Assembly: GCF_024298965.1 (NCBI RefSeq)
Contig: NZ_CP085193.1
Span: 3,906,001-3,970,000, forward strand
Source of the DNA: Streptomyces rapamycinicus NRRL 5491
GTDB lineage: Bacteria > Actinomycetota > Actinomycetes > Streptomycetales > Streptomycetaceae
DNA: 64,000 nt
Reading direction: 5' to 3'
Below the pieces are notes generated by a model, which had not been told where the DNA came from, made no database searches, and saw only the letters and a program-made list of their open reading frames with translations. How positions within the stretch are numbered: the first letter of the stretch is position 1; each line of letters opens with the position of its first letter. Below, piece by piece: positions 54,438 through 64,000 of the stretch. Both the position numbers and the translations under genes were made by a program.

Positions 54438-54771
54438 GGCGCCGATCGTACGGCCCAGGGGTACCGAACCGGGAATCGGGCCAGAACGAGCCGATCAGTG
54501 CCGGCCATCCCCGCGCCGCGCCCATGGCCGTCCGGCGGCCCGGCGGAGGCCAGGGGGCGGTTCGGGGAGCGAGACGTACGCACAGGTGTGCGGGGGCGCA
54601 CAAAGGGGGCACGCAAGCACGGCCGTGAAACCTCTGGACGCGGGGACGGATGCGGAGTTCCCTGGCATTTGGGGGTGGGACGTCACAACGCACCACGGGG
54701 GAAACGCACCACGGGGGATGTGACACCGAATCTGACGACGGCACAGCTCTTCGCTGATTGGGGCCCTTTCG
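54438..54771. promoter_or_regulatory. Divergent region between proS and methyltransferase
   Basis: These 334 bp hold no convincing gene. I see no T-box leader for proS. A small inverted element GTGCGGGGGCGCAC occurs near 54588. Short open frames here lack ribosome sites or family likeness, including one starting near 54720 that reads into the methyltransferase in another frame. Confidence 0.4.
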
Positions 54772-55674
54772 ATGACATCTACGCTCGTACGGCGGCACCG
54801 CCCGCGCCCCTCCTCGTCGTGGACGACGGACGCGCCCGCTCGCACCCGGGACTGGGCGGAGATCCAGGAGCGGATGCTGGTCCCGCTGTACGAGGCCGTG
54901 TACGAACGGCTGGACGTCGGCGCCGGAACGCGTCTGCTGGGCCTGGGCTGCGGCTCCGGGCTCGCCCTCCTCATCGCGGCCGCGCGCGGCGCCGCGGTCT
55001 GCGGGGTGGACAAGGACGAGCGGCGCCTGGACCTCGCGCGGGAGCGGCTGACCGCCGCGGGCGCGCCGGGCGATCCGGCGCGGCCCGCCCGGCTGGGCCT
55101 CGGCGGCCCGGAGAGCCCCTGCGTGCGGGAGGCCGCCGCGGACGCTGACTTCACGGTGGTGACCGCCTTCGAGCCGCTGTCGGCCCTGGGCGCGGGGAGC
55201 CCCGGTGCGACGGTGGCCGCCGCCGCGTCCACGCTGGTGGCAGCCGCGGCCGGCACCGAGCGCGGCGGGGCCGTGGTGCTCGCCGGATGGGGCCCGCCGG
55301 AGCGCTGCGCCACCTCCGGGGTGCTGCGGGTGGGCGCCCGGCTCGCCGACCCCATGTGCGCCCCCGGCTACCACGGGGAGGTGCCCCCTCCCGCGCGCTG
55401 GCAGCTGTGCGGCCGGGACGACCTGGAGGAGCTGGCCGCGCGGGCGGGCCTGCGACCCGACGGCTCGGGCCGGGTGGCCTGCCCGTTCGGGTACGCCGAC
55501 ATGGACAGCGCGGTGCGTGGGCTGCTGTCGACGGGGCTGTTCGACGCGGCGGAGCGGGCCACGGATCCGATCCAGGTCCGTAAGGAGATCACCGAGGCAC
55601 TGCATCCGCATCAGCGGGCGGACGGCACGGTGTGGATGCCGAACGTCTTCCGCTATCTGATCTGCCGCGTCTGA
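54772..55674 (+). CDS. SAM-dependent methyltransferase
   Basis: 300 residues. Motif I is LLGLGCGSGLALLIAA near residue 55 followed by the acidic residue of VCGVDKDERRL. The rest fits a class I methyltransferase that acts on a small molecule or protein; target unknown. The start at ATG 54772 is weakly supported; MTSTLVRRH matches family openings as I recall them. A 13-bp terminator hairpin lies past the stop, shared with the convergent ffh gene. Confidence 0.78.
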   Translation: MTSTLVRRHRPRPSSSWTTDAPARTRDWAEIQERMLVPLYEAVYERLDVGAGTRLLGLGCGSGLALLIAAARGAAVCGVDKDERRLDLARERLTAAGAPGDPARPARLGLGGPESPCVREAAADADFTVVTAFEPLSALGAGSPGATVAAAASTLVAAAAGTERGGAVVLAGWGPPERCATSGVLRVGARLADPMCAPGYHGEVPPPARWQLCGRDDLEELAARAGLRPDGSGRVACPFGYADMDSAVRGLLSTGLFDAAERATDPIQVRKEITEALHPHQRADGTVWMPNVFRYLICRV

Positions 55675-55686
55675 ACGGGGCCGTCG

Positions 55687-55722
55687 CGTAAGGCCCCTGA
55701 CGGTGTGCGCAGGGGCCTTACG
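55687..55722. terminator. 13-bp hairpin between convergent methyltransferase and ffh genes
   Basis: Arms 55687-55699 and 55710-55722 are perfectly complementary with a ten-base loop. It sits 13 bp past the methyltransferase stop and 39 bp past the ffh stop, so it probably ends both messages. Confidence 0.9.
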
Positions 55723-55760
55723 GTTCGCTCGTACGGGGCCGGCTCGGGAGCCGGGGCGGC

Positions 55761-57308
55761 TCAGCCCATGAACTTCTTGAACTCGTCGGGGAGTTCGAAG
55801 TCCTGACCGCCCTGGTCGCCGTTGGGCAGCCCGAACGCGCCGCCCTGCTCGCGGCGTGCCGCGGCGGCCTGCTCCTCGGCCTTGCGCTTCATGGGGTTGC
55901 CCGAGCGCTGCTTGCCCTTGGCCTTCTTCTGCTGCTTGCCCTTGCGCTTGTTGGCGCCGCCCACGCCCGGCATGCCCGGCATCCCGGGCATCCCCGGCAT
56001 GCCGCCCTGGGCCATCTTCGACATCATCTTGCGCGCGTCGAAGAACCGCTCCACCAGGTTCTTGACCGCGCTCACCTCGACGCCGGAACCGCGGGCGATA
56101 CGGGCGCGGCGCGAGCCGTTGATGATCGTGGGGTCCTGGCGCTCGCCAGGGGTCATCGACTTGATGATGGCGGCGGTGCGGTCCACATCCCGCTCGTCCA
56201 GGTTGTTGATCTGGTCCTTCATCTGGCCCATGCCCGGCAGCATGCCGAGCAGCTTGGAGATGGAGCCCATCTTGCGGACCTGCTCCATCTGCGCCAGGAA
56301 GTCGTCGAGCGTGAACTCCTTGGGGCCCTTCGCCAGCTTGGCCGCCATCTTCTCGGCCTCTTGCTGGCTGAAGGTCTGCTCGGCCTTCTCGATCAGGCTG
56401 AGCATGTCGCCCATGCCGAGGATGCGGGACGCCATGCGGTCCGGGTGGAACGCGTCGAAGTCGTCCAGCTTCTCGCCGTTGGAGGCGAACATGATCTGGC
56501 GGCCGGTGACATGCGCGATGGACAGCGCGGCACCGCCGCGCGCGTCGCCGTCCAGCTTGGAGAGCACCACACCGTCGAAGCCGACGCCGTCGCGGAACGC
56601 CTCCGCGGTGTTCACCGCGTCCTGGCCGATCATCGCGTCGACGACGAAGAGGACTTCGTCCGGGCTGACGGCGTCGCGGATGTCGGCGGCCTGCCGCATC
56701 AGCTCCTCGTCGATGCCGAGGCGGCCCGCGGTGTCGACGATCACGACGTCGTGCTGCTTGGTGCGGGCGAACTCGATCGAGTCCTGCGCCACCTTCACCG
56801 GGTCGCCGACGCCGTTGCCCGGCTCGGGGGCGAAGACGGCCACACCGGCCCGCTCCGCGACCACCGAGAGCTGGTTGACCGCGTTGGGGCGCTGGAGGTC
56901 ACAGGCGACGAGCAGCGGGGTGTGGCCCTGGGCGTTCAGCCAGCGGCCGAGCTTTCCGGCGAGCGTGGTCTTACCGGCGCCCTGCAGACCCGCGAGCATG
57001 ATCACGGTCGGCGGCTGCTTGGCGAAGCGGAGGCGCCGGGCGTCGCCGCCGAGGATGCCGATGAGCTCCTCGTTGACGATCTTGATGACCTGCTGGGCGG
57101 GGTTGAGCGCCTGGGAGACCTCCGCGCCGAGGCTGCGCTCCTTGACCTGCTTGATGAACGCCCGGACGACGGGCAGCGCCACGTCGGCCTCGAGCAGGGC
57201 GATCCGGATCTCGCGTGCCGTGGCGTCGATGTCCGCCTCGCTGAGGCGTCCCTTGCCCCGGAGGTTCTTGAAAGTCGCTGCGAGGCGATCGGAGAGGGTA
57301 TCGAACAC
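55761..57308 (-). CDS. ffh: Signal recognition particle protein Ffh
   Basis: 515 residues. The N domain (MFDTLSDRLAATFKNLRGKG) and G domain are clear: Walker A LQGAGKTTLAGKLG near 105, DTAGRLGID near 190 and TKLD-type KLDGDARGG near 245. The M domain is rich in methionine, including a run of MPGMPGMPG near 440, and ends in a Lys-rich then acidic tail (about 60 residues longer than E. coli). It targets membrane proteins to FtsY. The start is GTG 57308 with GAAGGA upstream; the open frame to 58493 is not real. Confidence 0.97.
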   Translation of the reverse strand: MFDTLSDRLAATFKNLRGKGRLSEADIDATAREIRIALLEADVALPVVRAFIKQVKERSLGAEVSQALNPAQQVIKIVNEELIGILGGDARRLRFAKQPPTVIMLAGLQGAGKTTLAGKLGRWLNAQGHTPLLVACDLQRPNAVNQLSVVAERAGVAVFAPEPGNGVGDPVKVAQDSIEFARTKQHDVVIVDTAGRLGIDEELMRQAADIRDAVSPDEVLFVVDAMIGQDAVNTAEAFRDGVGFDGVVLSKLDGDARGGAALSIAHVTGRQIMFASNGEKLDDFDAFHPDRMASRILGMGDMLSLIEKAEQTFSQQEAEKMAAKLAKGPKEFTLDDFLAQMEQVRKMGSISKLLGMLPGMGQMKDQINNLDERDVDRTAAIIKSMTPGERQDPTIINGSRRARIARGSGVEVSAVKNLVERFFDARKMMSKMAQGGMPGMPGMPGMPGVGGANKRKGKQQKKAKGKQRSGNPMKRKAEEQAAAARREQGGAFGLPNGDQGGQDFELPDEFKKFMG

Positions 57309-57763
57309 GGTGGTCGCGAATCCTTCGGTCGGATGTCGGGTCGGTGGTCGGCCTCCAAGGGTATCCGCCCATCGCGTGAACGGTCTGCCCCCGGGTTTGC
57401 GACGCGACTCTCGTTCCGGGGGCTCCGCCCCCGTGCCCCCGCCGGGGCTCCGCCCCGGACCCCGCTCCTCAAACGCCGGAGGGGCTGGGAAGTGGGGTCG
57501 ATCCGCCCCCTCAGACAACGGTGGCCGGAGCGAGGCTCGGCCCCTCCCGGCCCCGCTCCTCAAGCGCCAGAGGGGCTGGAAGGTGAGCCAATCCGCCCCC
57601 TCAGACGACAGTGGCCCGAGCGAGGCTCGGCCCCTCCCGGCCCCGCTCCTCAAGCGCCGAAGGGCCTGGGAAGTGGGCCCCGCTCCCCAAGCGCCCGGAG
57701 GGGCTCGGCATAGGCCCCCGCTCCCCGGGCTCCGGGCTCCGGGCTCCGGTCGAGCTGAATCTC
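57309..57763. repeat. Intergenic region with ~90-bp imperfect repeats (Streptomyces dispersed repeat)
   Basis: No gene is seen in these 455 bp between glnD and ffh. Copies of CCCCGCTCCTCAA begin at 57460, 57551 and 57641, i.e. 90-91 bp apart, and 57461-57545 and 57551-57640 are near copies. The sequence CTC(C)TCAA(A/G)CGCC(G/A)GAGGGGCTGG is a well-known intergenic element of streptomycetes. A shorter derived copy at 57761-57782 forms the end of glnD. Also GGCTCCGCCCC boxes at 57420-57455. Confidence 0.85.
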
Positions 57764-60337
57764 TCAAGCGCCAGGTGGGCTGGTCAGCGCGCGTTCGACT
57801 TCCTGGGCCACCTCTGCCGCGTGCATGGGCTTCAGGGGGGCGCCGGAGCCGTCTGTGACATAGAACGCGTCCACCGCGTTGGCGCCGAGGGTGGAGACAT
57901 GGGCGCTGCGGACCGCGACGCCGGCGTGTTCCAGGGCGCGGCCGATGCGGTGCAGCAGGCCGGGGGCGTCCTGGGCGCGGACCTCGATCACGGTGGCGAG
58001 CTGGGAGCTGCCGGGGGCTACCGTGACCCGGGGTGGCGGGGCGTGCACCCCGCGGCGGCGGGGGTACTTGCGATAGGCGGCCTCGCGCTCGGCGAGGCGG
58101 GCGACGATGTCGAGCGAGCCGTCCAGGGCCCGGAGCAGGTCGTTCCGGAGCCGGGCGGCCTGGGGCAGCGAGCCGTACTCGGCCGCCACCCGCCAGCTCA
58201 GCAGCAGCACTCCGCCCGCCGCGCCCGCCGCGTCCAGCTCCGACGGCAGTTCGACGGCGCGCAGGTCCGCGGCGCGCACCGTAAGGCGGTGCAGGGCCAG
58301 GACACCGGCCGCCGTGGCGAGGACGCCGGACTGGTCGGGGACGGCGATGAGGAGTTCCACGCCGATCGGCTCGGGGCCGGTGGGCCCCTCCTCCGGCGGC
58401 CCTTCGGTGACGTCCGTAAGGAGGCCCGTTTCGCCCGGCGGCAGTGCCTCGGAGCGTGCGTGCAGGGCCAGCACCGGGCCGCCGGTGCGCCATGCCTCAA
58501 CCGCGAGGCGCTCCTGCTCGGCCGTGGTGTGCTGCGGGGTGGACCAGTCGTCCGCGGGTTCGCCCGCGAGCACCGCCGATACCCGTTTGACGAGGTCGGC
58601 GACGAGGGAGCCGCGCCAGGCGCTCCAGGCCGCGGGGCCGGTGGCGAGGGCGTCGGCTTCGGTGAGGGCGTGCAGCAGTTCCAGGGTGGTGGCGCTGCCG
58701 ACGGCCTCGGCGACCGAGCGCACGGTGGCCGGGTCGTCCAGGTCGCGGCGGGTGGCGGTCTCGACGAGCAGCAGATGGTGGCGTACGAGGGTGGCGAGGA
58801 CCGCGACGTCCGCGCGGTCGAAGCCGATACGGGCGGCGACGTCGCGGACGATGGTCTCCCCGGCCACCGAGTGGTCGCCGGGCCAGCCCTTGCCGATGTC
58901 GTGCAGCAGCGCGGCGACCAGCAGCAGATCGGGACGGCCGACCCGGCGGCTGAGGGCGCTGGCCCGGACCGCGGTCTCGACCAGATGCCGGTCCACGGTC
59001 CAGCGGTGGACGGGGTTGCGCTGCGGGCGGCAGCGCACCCGCTCCCAGTCCGGCAGCAGCCGGGTGATCAGCCCCTCGGCCTCCAGGGCCTCCCACACCC
59101 CGACGGTGGACTCGCCCGCGCCCAGCAGCGTGATCAGCTGCTCCCTGGCCTCGGGCGGCCACGGCACGGGCAGCGGCCGGGCGGCGGCGGTCAGCCGCCG
59201 TACGGCGTGCGGGGACAGCGGCAGTCCGGCCTGGGCGGCGGCCGCGGCGGCCCGCAGGGGGAGCACGGGGTCGCGGTCCGGGCGTGCGGCGCGGGCCAGC
59301 ACCACCTCGCCGTCCTGCTCCACCACGCCCTCGGCGAGCGGGCTGCGTTCCCCCGCGTCCGCGCCGCTTCCGGCGCCCCCGCGCCCGCCACGGCCGCCGA
59401 GGAGGGCGCGCAGCCGGGGCCGGGCGGCCGAGCGGGCGCGCAGCACCCGTTCGACCTCGCGCCAGGTGACATCGGAGGCGTAGGAGATGATCCGGGCGGA
59501 TTCGTAGATCTGACGCAGCAGGGCGTCGGCGTCCAGCAGCCCGAGGGCGCCCGCGACCTGGTCCTGCTCCTGGAGGGCGAGGCGGTCGGTGGCGCGGCCG
59601 GTGGAGAGGTGGAGCGCGTCGCGGGAGTCCAGCAGCCGCCGCCGCGCGTCGTCGAGGCCCTCGCGGGGGGCGTCGGCGAGCCAGGAGGCGGCGATGGCGC
59701 GCAGCGCGGTGGCGTCGCGGAGCCCGCCGCGGGCCTCCTTCAGATCGGGTTCGAGCAGGAACTGGAGCTCCCCGTGGCGCTCGGCGCGCTCCTGGCACAG
59801 CGCGTGGAGCTCGGGCAGCCGCCGCGGGGCCTGGGCGCGCCAGTCGGCGAGGACGGTGGTGCGCAGATCGGCGGTGAGCGCGGCGTCGCCCGCGATGTGG
59901 CGGGCGTCGAGCAGACCGAGCTGGACCTTCAGATCCTCGGCCGCGGTTCCGCGGGCCTCGTCGGGGGTGCGCACGGAGTGGTCGAGGGCGAGGCCCATGT
60001 CCCAGACGGGGTACCAGATGTGGTCGGCGAGCGCGGCGAGCGCCGAACGGTCGGCGGAGCCGTCGTGCAGCAGCAGCACATCGAGGTCGCTGCGCGGGGA
60101 GAGTTCGCCGCGTCCGTAGCCGCCGACGGCCACCAGGGCGACGCCCCGGGCGATCCCGGCGGTCTCCGCGCCGCCGGTGAGCAGGGCGGCCAGCCACTGG
60201 TCGGTGAGGTCGGCCAGGGCGGTGCGGCGCGGTGGCCCGGACCGCGACTCCTCCTGGAGGAGTCGCAGCCGCGCCGCCGCGTAGCCGCCGGGCCCCGAGT
60301 CGGTGGTGTGGGTCGTGGTCTCGAGGCTGTCCGTCAA
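57764..60337 (-). CDS. glnD: PII uridylyltransferase/uridylyl-removing enzyme GlnD
   Basis: 857 residues. The nucleotidyltransferase motif GGYGRGELSPRSDLDVLLL lies near 80-100; the HD domain has LLHDIGKGWPGDHS near 490; two ACT domains end the protein (VIEVRAQDAPGLLHRIGRAL). In Streptomyces GlnD adenylylates GlnK in answer to nitrogen state. TTG 60337 is preferred with GGGAG six bases upstream; GTG 60361 is possible. The last residues SPPGA and the stop come from a dispersed repeat fragment. Confidence 0.93.
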   Translation of the reverse strand: MTDSLETTTHTTDSGPGGYAAARLRLLQEESRSGPPRRTALADLTDQWLAALLTGGAETAGIARGVALVAVGGYGRGELSPRSDLDVLLLHDGSADRSALAALADHIWYPVWDMGLALDHSVRTPDEARGTAAEDLKVQLGLLDARHIAGDAALTADLRTTVLADWRAQAPRRLPELHALCQERAERHGELQFLLEPDLKEARGGLRDATALRAIAASWLADAPREGLDDARRRLLDSRDALHLSTGRATDRLALQEQDQVAGALGLLDADALLRQIYESARIISYASDVTWREVERVLRARSAARPRLRALLGGRGGRGGAGSGADAGERSPLAEGVVEQDGEVVLARAARPDRDPVLPLRAAAAAAQAGLPLSPHAVRRLTAAARPLPVPWPPEAREQLITLLGAGESTVGVWEALEAEGLITRLLPDWERVRCRPQRNPVHRWTVDRHLVETAVRASALSRRVGRPDLLLVAALLHDIGKGWPGDHSVAGETIVRDVAARIGFDRADVAVLATLVRHHLLLVETATRRDLDDPATVRSVAEAVGSATTLELLHALTEADALATGPAAWSAWRGSLVADLVKRVSAVLAGEPADDWSTPQHTTAEQERLAVEAWRTGGPVLALHARSEALPPGETGLLTDVTEGPPEEGPTGPEPIGVELLIAVPDQSGVLATAAGVLALHRLTVRAADLRAVELPSELDAAGAAGGVLLLSWRVAAEYGSLPQAARLRNDLLRALDGSLDIVARLAEREAAYRKYPRRRGVHAPPPRVTVAPGSSQLATVIEVRAQDAPGLLHRIGRALEHAGVAVRSAHVSTLGANAVDAFYVTDGSGAPLKPMHAAEVAQEVERALTSPPGA

Positions 60338-60377
60338 CTCGGCTCCCTGTCCGCGTGCCACTGGTGGTCCGGAGGGG

Positions 60378-62005
<1,628 letters not shown>

Positions 62006-62086
62006 TGTGGACGTCTCCTCGAAGCGACGGCCCGTGCGGGCAGGACATCGGTGGGCCGGTATTCGCCTCGAGGTTGGCGCAGCGCC

Positions 62087-62124
62087 GTTTCAGCCGATGC
62101 CGCCCGATGTTTCACCGCAGTGAC
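62087..62124 (-). promoter_or_regulatory. GlnR-type binding box upstream of amtB
   Basis: On the minus strand the order is GTCAC, six bases, GAAAC, six bases, CGGCA, six bases, GAAAC. This matches the a-b-a-b box of GlnR with exact 5-6-5-6-5-6-5 spacing; only the second a-site is degenerate. It would activate amtB-glnK-glnD in nitrogen shortage. Confidence 0.85.
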
Positions 62125-62149
62125 GAAGGACGCGCGAGTGTTACGCGGC

Positions 62150-62156
62150 GGTGAAC
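62150..62156 (-). promoter_or_regulatory. Possible PHO-box unit upstream of the GlnR box
   Basis: The minus strand reads GTTCACC followed by GCCG and a weak second unit CGTAACA. PhoP uses direct repeats of GTTCACC at 11-bp spacing and is known to bind the amtB promoter in S. coelicolor. Only one good unit is visible here. Confidence 0.35.
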
Positions 62157-62212
62157 CGCGGTGGACGGGCCGGAGCCCTCCGTTACGGTGTCGCGATCAT
62201 CGCCGGGGCCGC

Positions 62213-63727
62213 TCAGACGGCCTGGCCGGGGCCCGTCGTCTCGGGGGTGTCGGGCATGAGGGTGGCCAGCCGCTCGCTGAGATCGGTGACCTCGGGCACG
62301 TCGCCGAACTGGCGCACCGCCGTGTCCACGGTCTTGCGCAGCCGGTTGTTGACGCGCTCCGAGCGCACCCGCTTGGCGAGCGGCAGCGCCTCGTGGGCGA
62401 CCGCGGCGGCCTGCTCGGGCTGCTTCTGCAGAAGGTGGACCGTGGCCATGCCGATCAGGTTGAGCGCATACGAACGCTGGGGGCCGGACTCGTTCTCGGT
62501 CTCCTGGCCGAAGAGCTGCACGGCCTTGCGCATCACCGGGTCGGCCATCTTGGCGTAGGTGGGGCTGCGGCCGGCCACATAGGCGAGGTCGCGGTAGGAG
62601 TGGGCGTTCTCCGCGTTGAGCTCGGCCTCGGAGAAGAAGCGGATCCAGTCCGGGTCGCCGTCGCCCCCGGCGCAATCGGCGAAGGTGTCCTCGGCCATCT
62701 TCACCGCGCGGTGGCACTTGCTGGGCTGGCCCATATTGGCGTAGGCGCGGGCCTCCATCGCATACAGCATGGCCTGGGTGCGCGGCGTGGCGTTCTCCCG
62801 GCTGCCGTACTGCGCGAGGTGGATCAGCTCCAGCGCGTCGTCGGGCCGCCCGACGTGGATCATCTGGCGGCTCATGCTGGAGAGGACGTACGAGCCGAGG
62901 GGGCGGTCGCCGGACTCCTTGGCGGCGTGCAGGGCGAGCACGAAGTACTTCTGCGCGGTGGGCTGGAGCCCGATGTCATAGCTCATCCACCCGGCCAGCT
63001 GGGCGAGCTCGCCCGCGACCTTGAACAGCCGCCGGGAGACGGCGTCCGGATGCGGCTCCTGGAGCAGGTCGGTGACCTCGTGCAGCTGGCCGACCACCGC
63101 CTTGCGGCGCAGCCCGCCCCCGCACTGGGCGTCCCAGGCGCGGAACATCACGATCGTGGACTCCAGCAGCTCCAGCTCGGGCTCGGAGAGCCGGGAGACC
63201 CGGCGCGCGCGCCCGCCGTCGGCCGCCCTGGCGCCGCCGGGCTGTCCGCTCGTCGAGGGCACGAGCCAGCGCTGCATGGGCTCGATGAGGGCGGGGCCGG
63301 CGGACAGCGAGAGCGAGGTGCCGAGGAAGCCGCGGCGGGCCAGCATCAGATCGCTGCGGGAGAACTCGCCGATCAGCGCGACGGTTTCGGGCCCGGCCCA
63401 GGGAAGGTCCACCCCGGACACGGACGGTGACCGGTGGACGGCGCGCAGCCCGAGGTCCTCGATGCCGACCACACAGCCGAAGCGCTCGGAGAAAAGCTCG
63501 GAGAGGATCTGCGGAATCGGCTCGCGGGGCTGCTCGCCGTCCAGCCAGCGGCGCACCCGCGAGGTGTCCGTGCTGATGTGGTGGGCACCTAACTGCCGCG
63601 CTCTGCGGTTGACTTGGCGCGCCAGCTCCCCCTTCGACCAGCCGCTGCGCACGAACCACGACCCCAATTGCGCATTGGGGCGCTTCCCAGCACCGCCGCC
63701 GCCGTCGCCCACCCGGAACGCCCCCAT
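62213..63727 (-). CDS. nsdA: Negative regulator of sporulation and antibiotic production NsdA
   Basis: 504 residues. The N-terminal 90 residues are helix-turn-helix-like (RPNAQLGSWFVRSGWSKGEL, HISTDTSRVRRWLDGEQPRE). The rest is TPR-like with GRPDDALELIHLAQYGSREN and ANMGQPSKCHRAVKMAEDTF. The sequence and place next to amtB match S. coelicolor NsdA as I remember, whose loss raises antibiotic output and sporulation. It is cytoplasmic; mechanism is not known. ATG 63727 has a weak ribosome site. Confidence 0.93.
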   Translation of the reverse strand: MGAFRVGDGGGGAGKRPNAQLGSWFVRSGWSKGELARQVNRRARQLGAHHISTDTSRVRRWLDGEQPREPIPQILSELFSERFGCVVGIEDLGLRAVHRSPSVSGVDLPWAGPETVALIGEFSRSDLMLARRGFLGTSLSLSAGPALIEPMQRWLVPSTSGQPGGARAADGGRARRVSRLSEPELELLESTIVMFRAWDAQCGGGLRRKAVVGQLHEVTDLLQEPHPDAVSRRLFKVAGELAQLAGWMSYDIGLQPTAQKYFVLALHAAKESGDRPLGSYVLSSMSRQMIHVGRPDDALELIHLAQYGSRENATPRTQAMLYAMEARAYANMGQPSKCHRAVKMAEDTFADCAGGDGDPDWIRFFSEAELNAENAHSYRDLAYVAGRSPTYAKMADPVMRKAVQLFGQETENESGPQRSYALNLIGMATVHLLQKQPEQAAAVAHEALPLAKRVRSERVNNRLRKTVDTAVRQFGDVPEVTDLSERLATLMPDTPETTGPGQAV

Positions 63728-63823
63728 CCCACGAATCTTCCCGGACCGCCACCAGAATGCCTTCTGTCACGGTCAGTTGTCCCCGGGATGCGGCTCATCA
63801 ACCGTCCGGACGGGGAACCGCCT

Positions 63824-63838
63824 CATGCCAGTGGCATG
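63824..63838. promoter_or_regulatory. 15-bp inverted repeat in the nsdA upstream region
   Basis: CATGCCA-G-TGGCATG is a perfect inverted repeat with one central base, 97 bp before the nsdA start. It is a candidate operator; no known regulator is assigned. The rest of 63728-64000 shows no gene. Confidence 0.4.
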
Positions 63839-64000
63839 TACCGATCCGTACTCCGCCCGTCGTCAGCTCGCATTCGAGCGAGCGCCACTTCCAGGGACTG
63901 TGCACTGAAAGTAATCCTACGATCACGCCTCCGGCGAGGCGGTTCCCGAAAACGCCACCATTCGCCACCCCTTCGAATGAACCCGGTTGCCGTTTCCCAC

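Noticed and set aside
54720..54830. Alternative start of the methyltransferase in another frame (GTG near 54720)
   Set aside because: That frame does not lead into motif I; the frame from ATG 54772 does.

Overview
The window is chromosomal DNA of a Streptomyces species. It is very GC-rich, with dense overlapping operons, GTG and TTG starts, and the sporulation sigma gene whiG, the actinomycete regulator nsdA and a four-gene signal peptidase cluster. Gene content and order match the core region that in S. coelicolor runs, from memory, from about SCO5675 down to SCO5582. I saw no tRNA, rRNA, insertion sequence, prophage or CRISPR array.

Left third (1-28 kb) is mainly nitrogen catabolism. It has gabT, a leftward operon for polyamine uptake and breakdown (aldehyde dehydrogenase, PotD-A-B-C, PuuB-like amine oxidase), a second aldehyde dehydrogenase divergent from an Lrp-type regulator and a class III aminotransferase, and a PucR regulator divergent from a sodium:solute symporter and a ThDP enzyme. 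Together these would import putrescine-like amines and convert them through aldehydes and GABA to succinate. Interspersed are two DUF4190 membrane proteins, a frameshifted NADAR gene, an aminodeoxyfutalosine deaminase-like gene (menaquinone), a GDPD, a small ABC exporter and a LOG-family protein.

Middle (28-45 kb): a thiamine ABC transporter operon behind a clear TPP riboswitch; then the leftward translation and lipid genes rpsB, tsf, pyrH, frr, cdsA, rlmN with hairpins between several; an M23 peptidase and an antisense-overlapping TetR gene; whiG; and the dprA-comM-UPF0102-DUF2469-NUDIX block.

Right third (45-64 kb): the four type I signal peptidases sipW-X-Y-Z with a 30-bp palindrome separating sipZ; rplS-trmD-rimM-KH protein-rpsP; a metalloprotease-like protein; an archaeal/eukaryal-type proS; a methyltransferase; ffh; and the nitrogen operon amtB-glnK-glnD with a GlnR-type box upstream; then nsdA.

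The least expected pattern is that several genes (a DUF4190 gene, the DUF2469 gene, proS, and in another way glnD) end inside short tandem or dispersed repeats that carry a copy of the gene's own 3' end and stop codon. Other points to check are a poly-C frameshift, two long gene overlaps (sipX/sipY and M23/TetR), a collagen-like linker in the PucR regulator, and recurrence of the octamer CCTTACGG.
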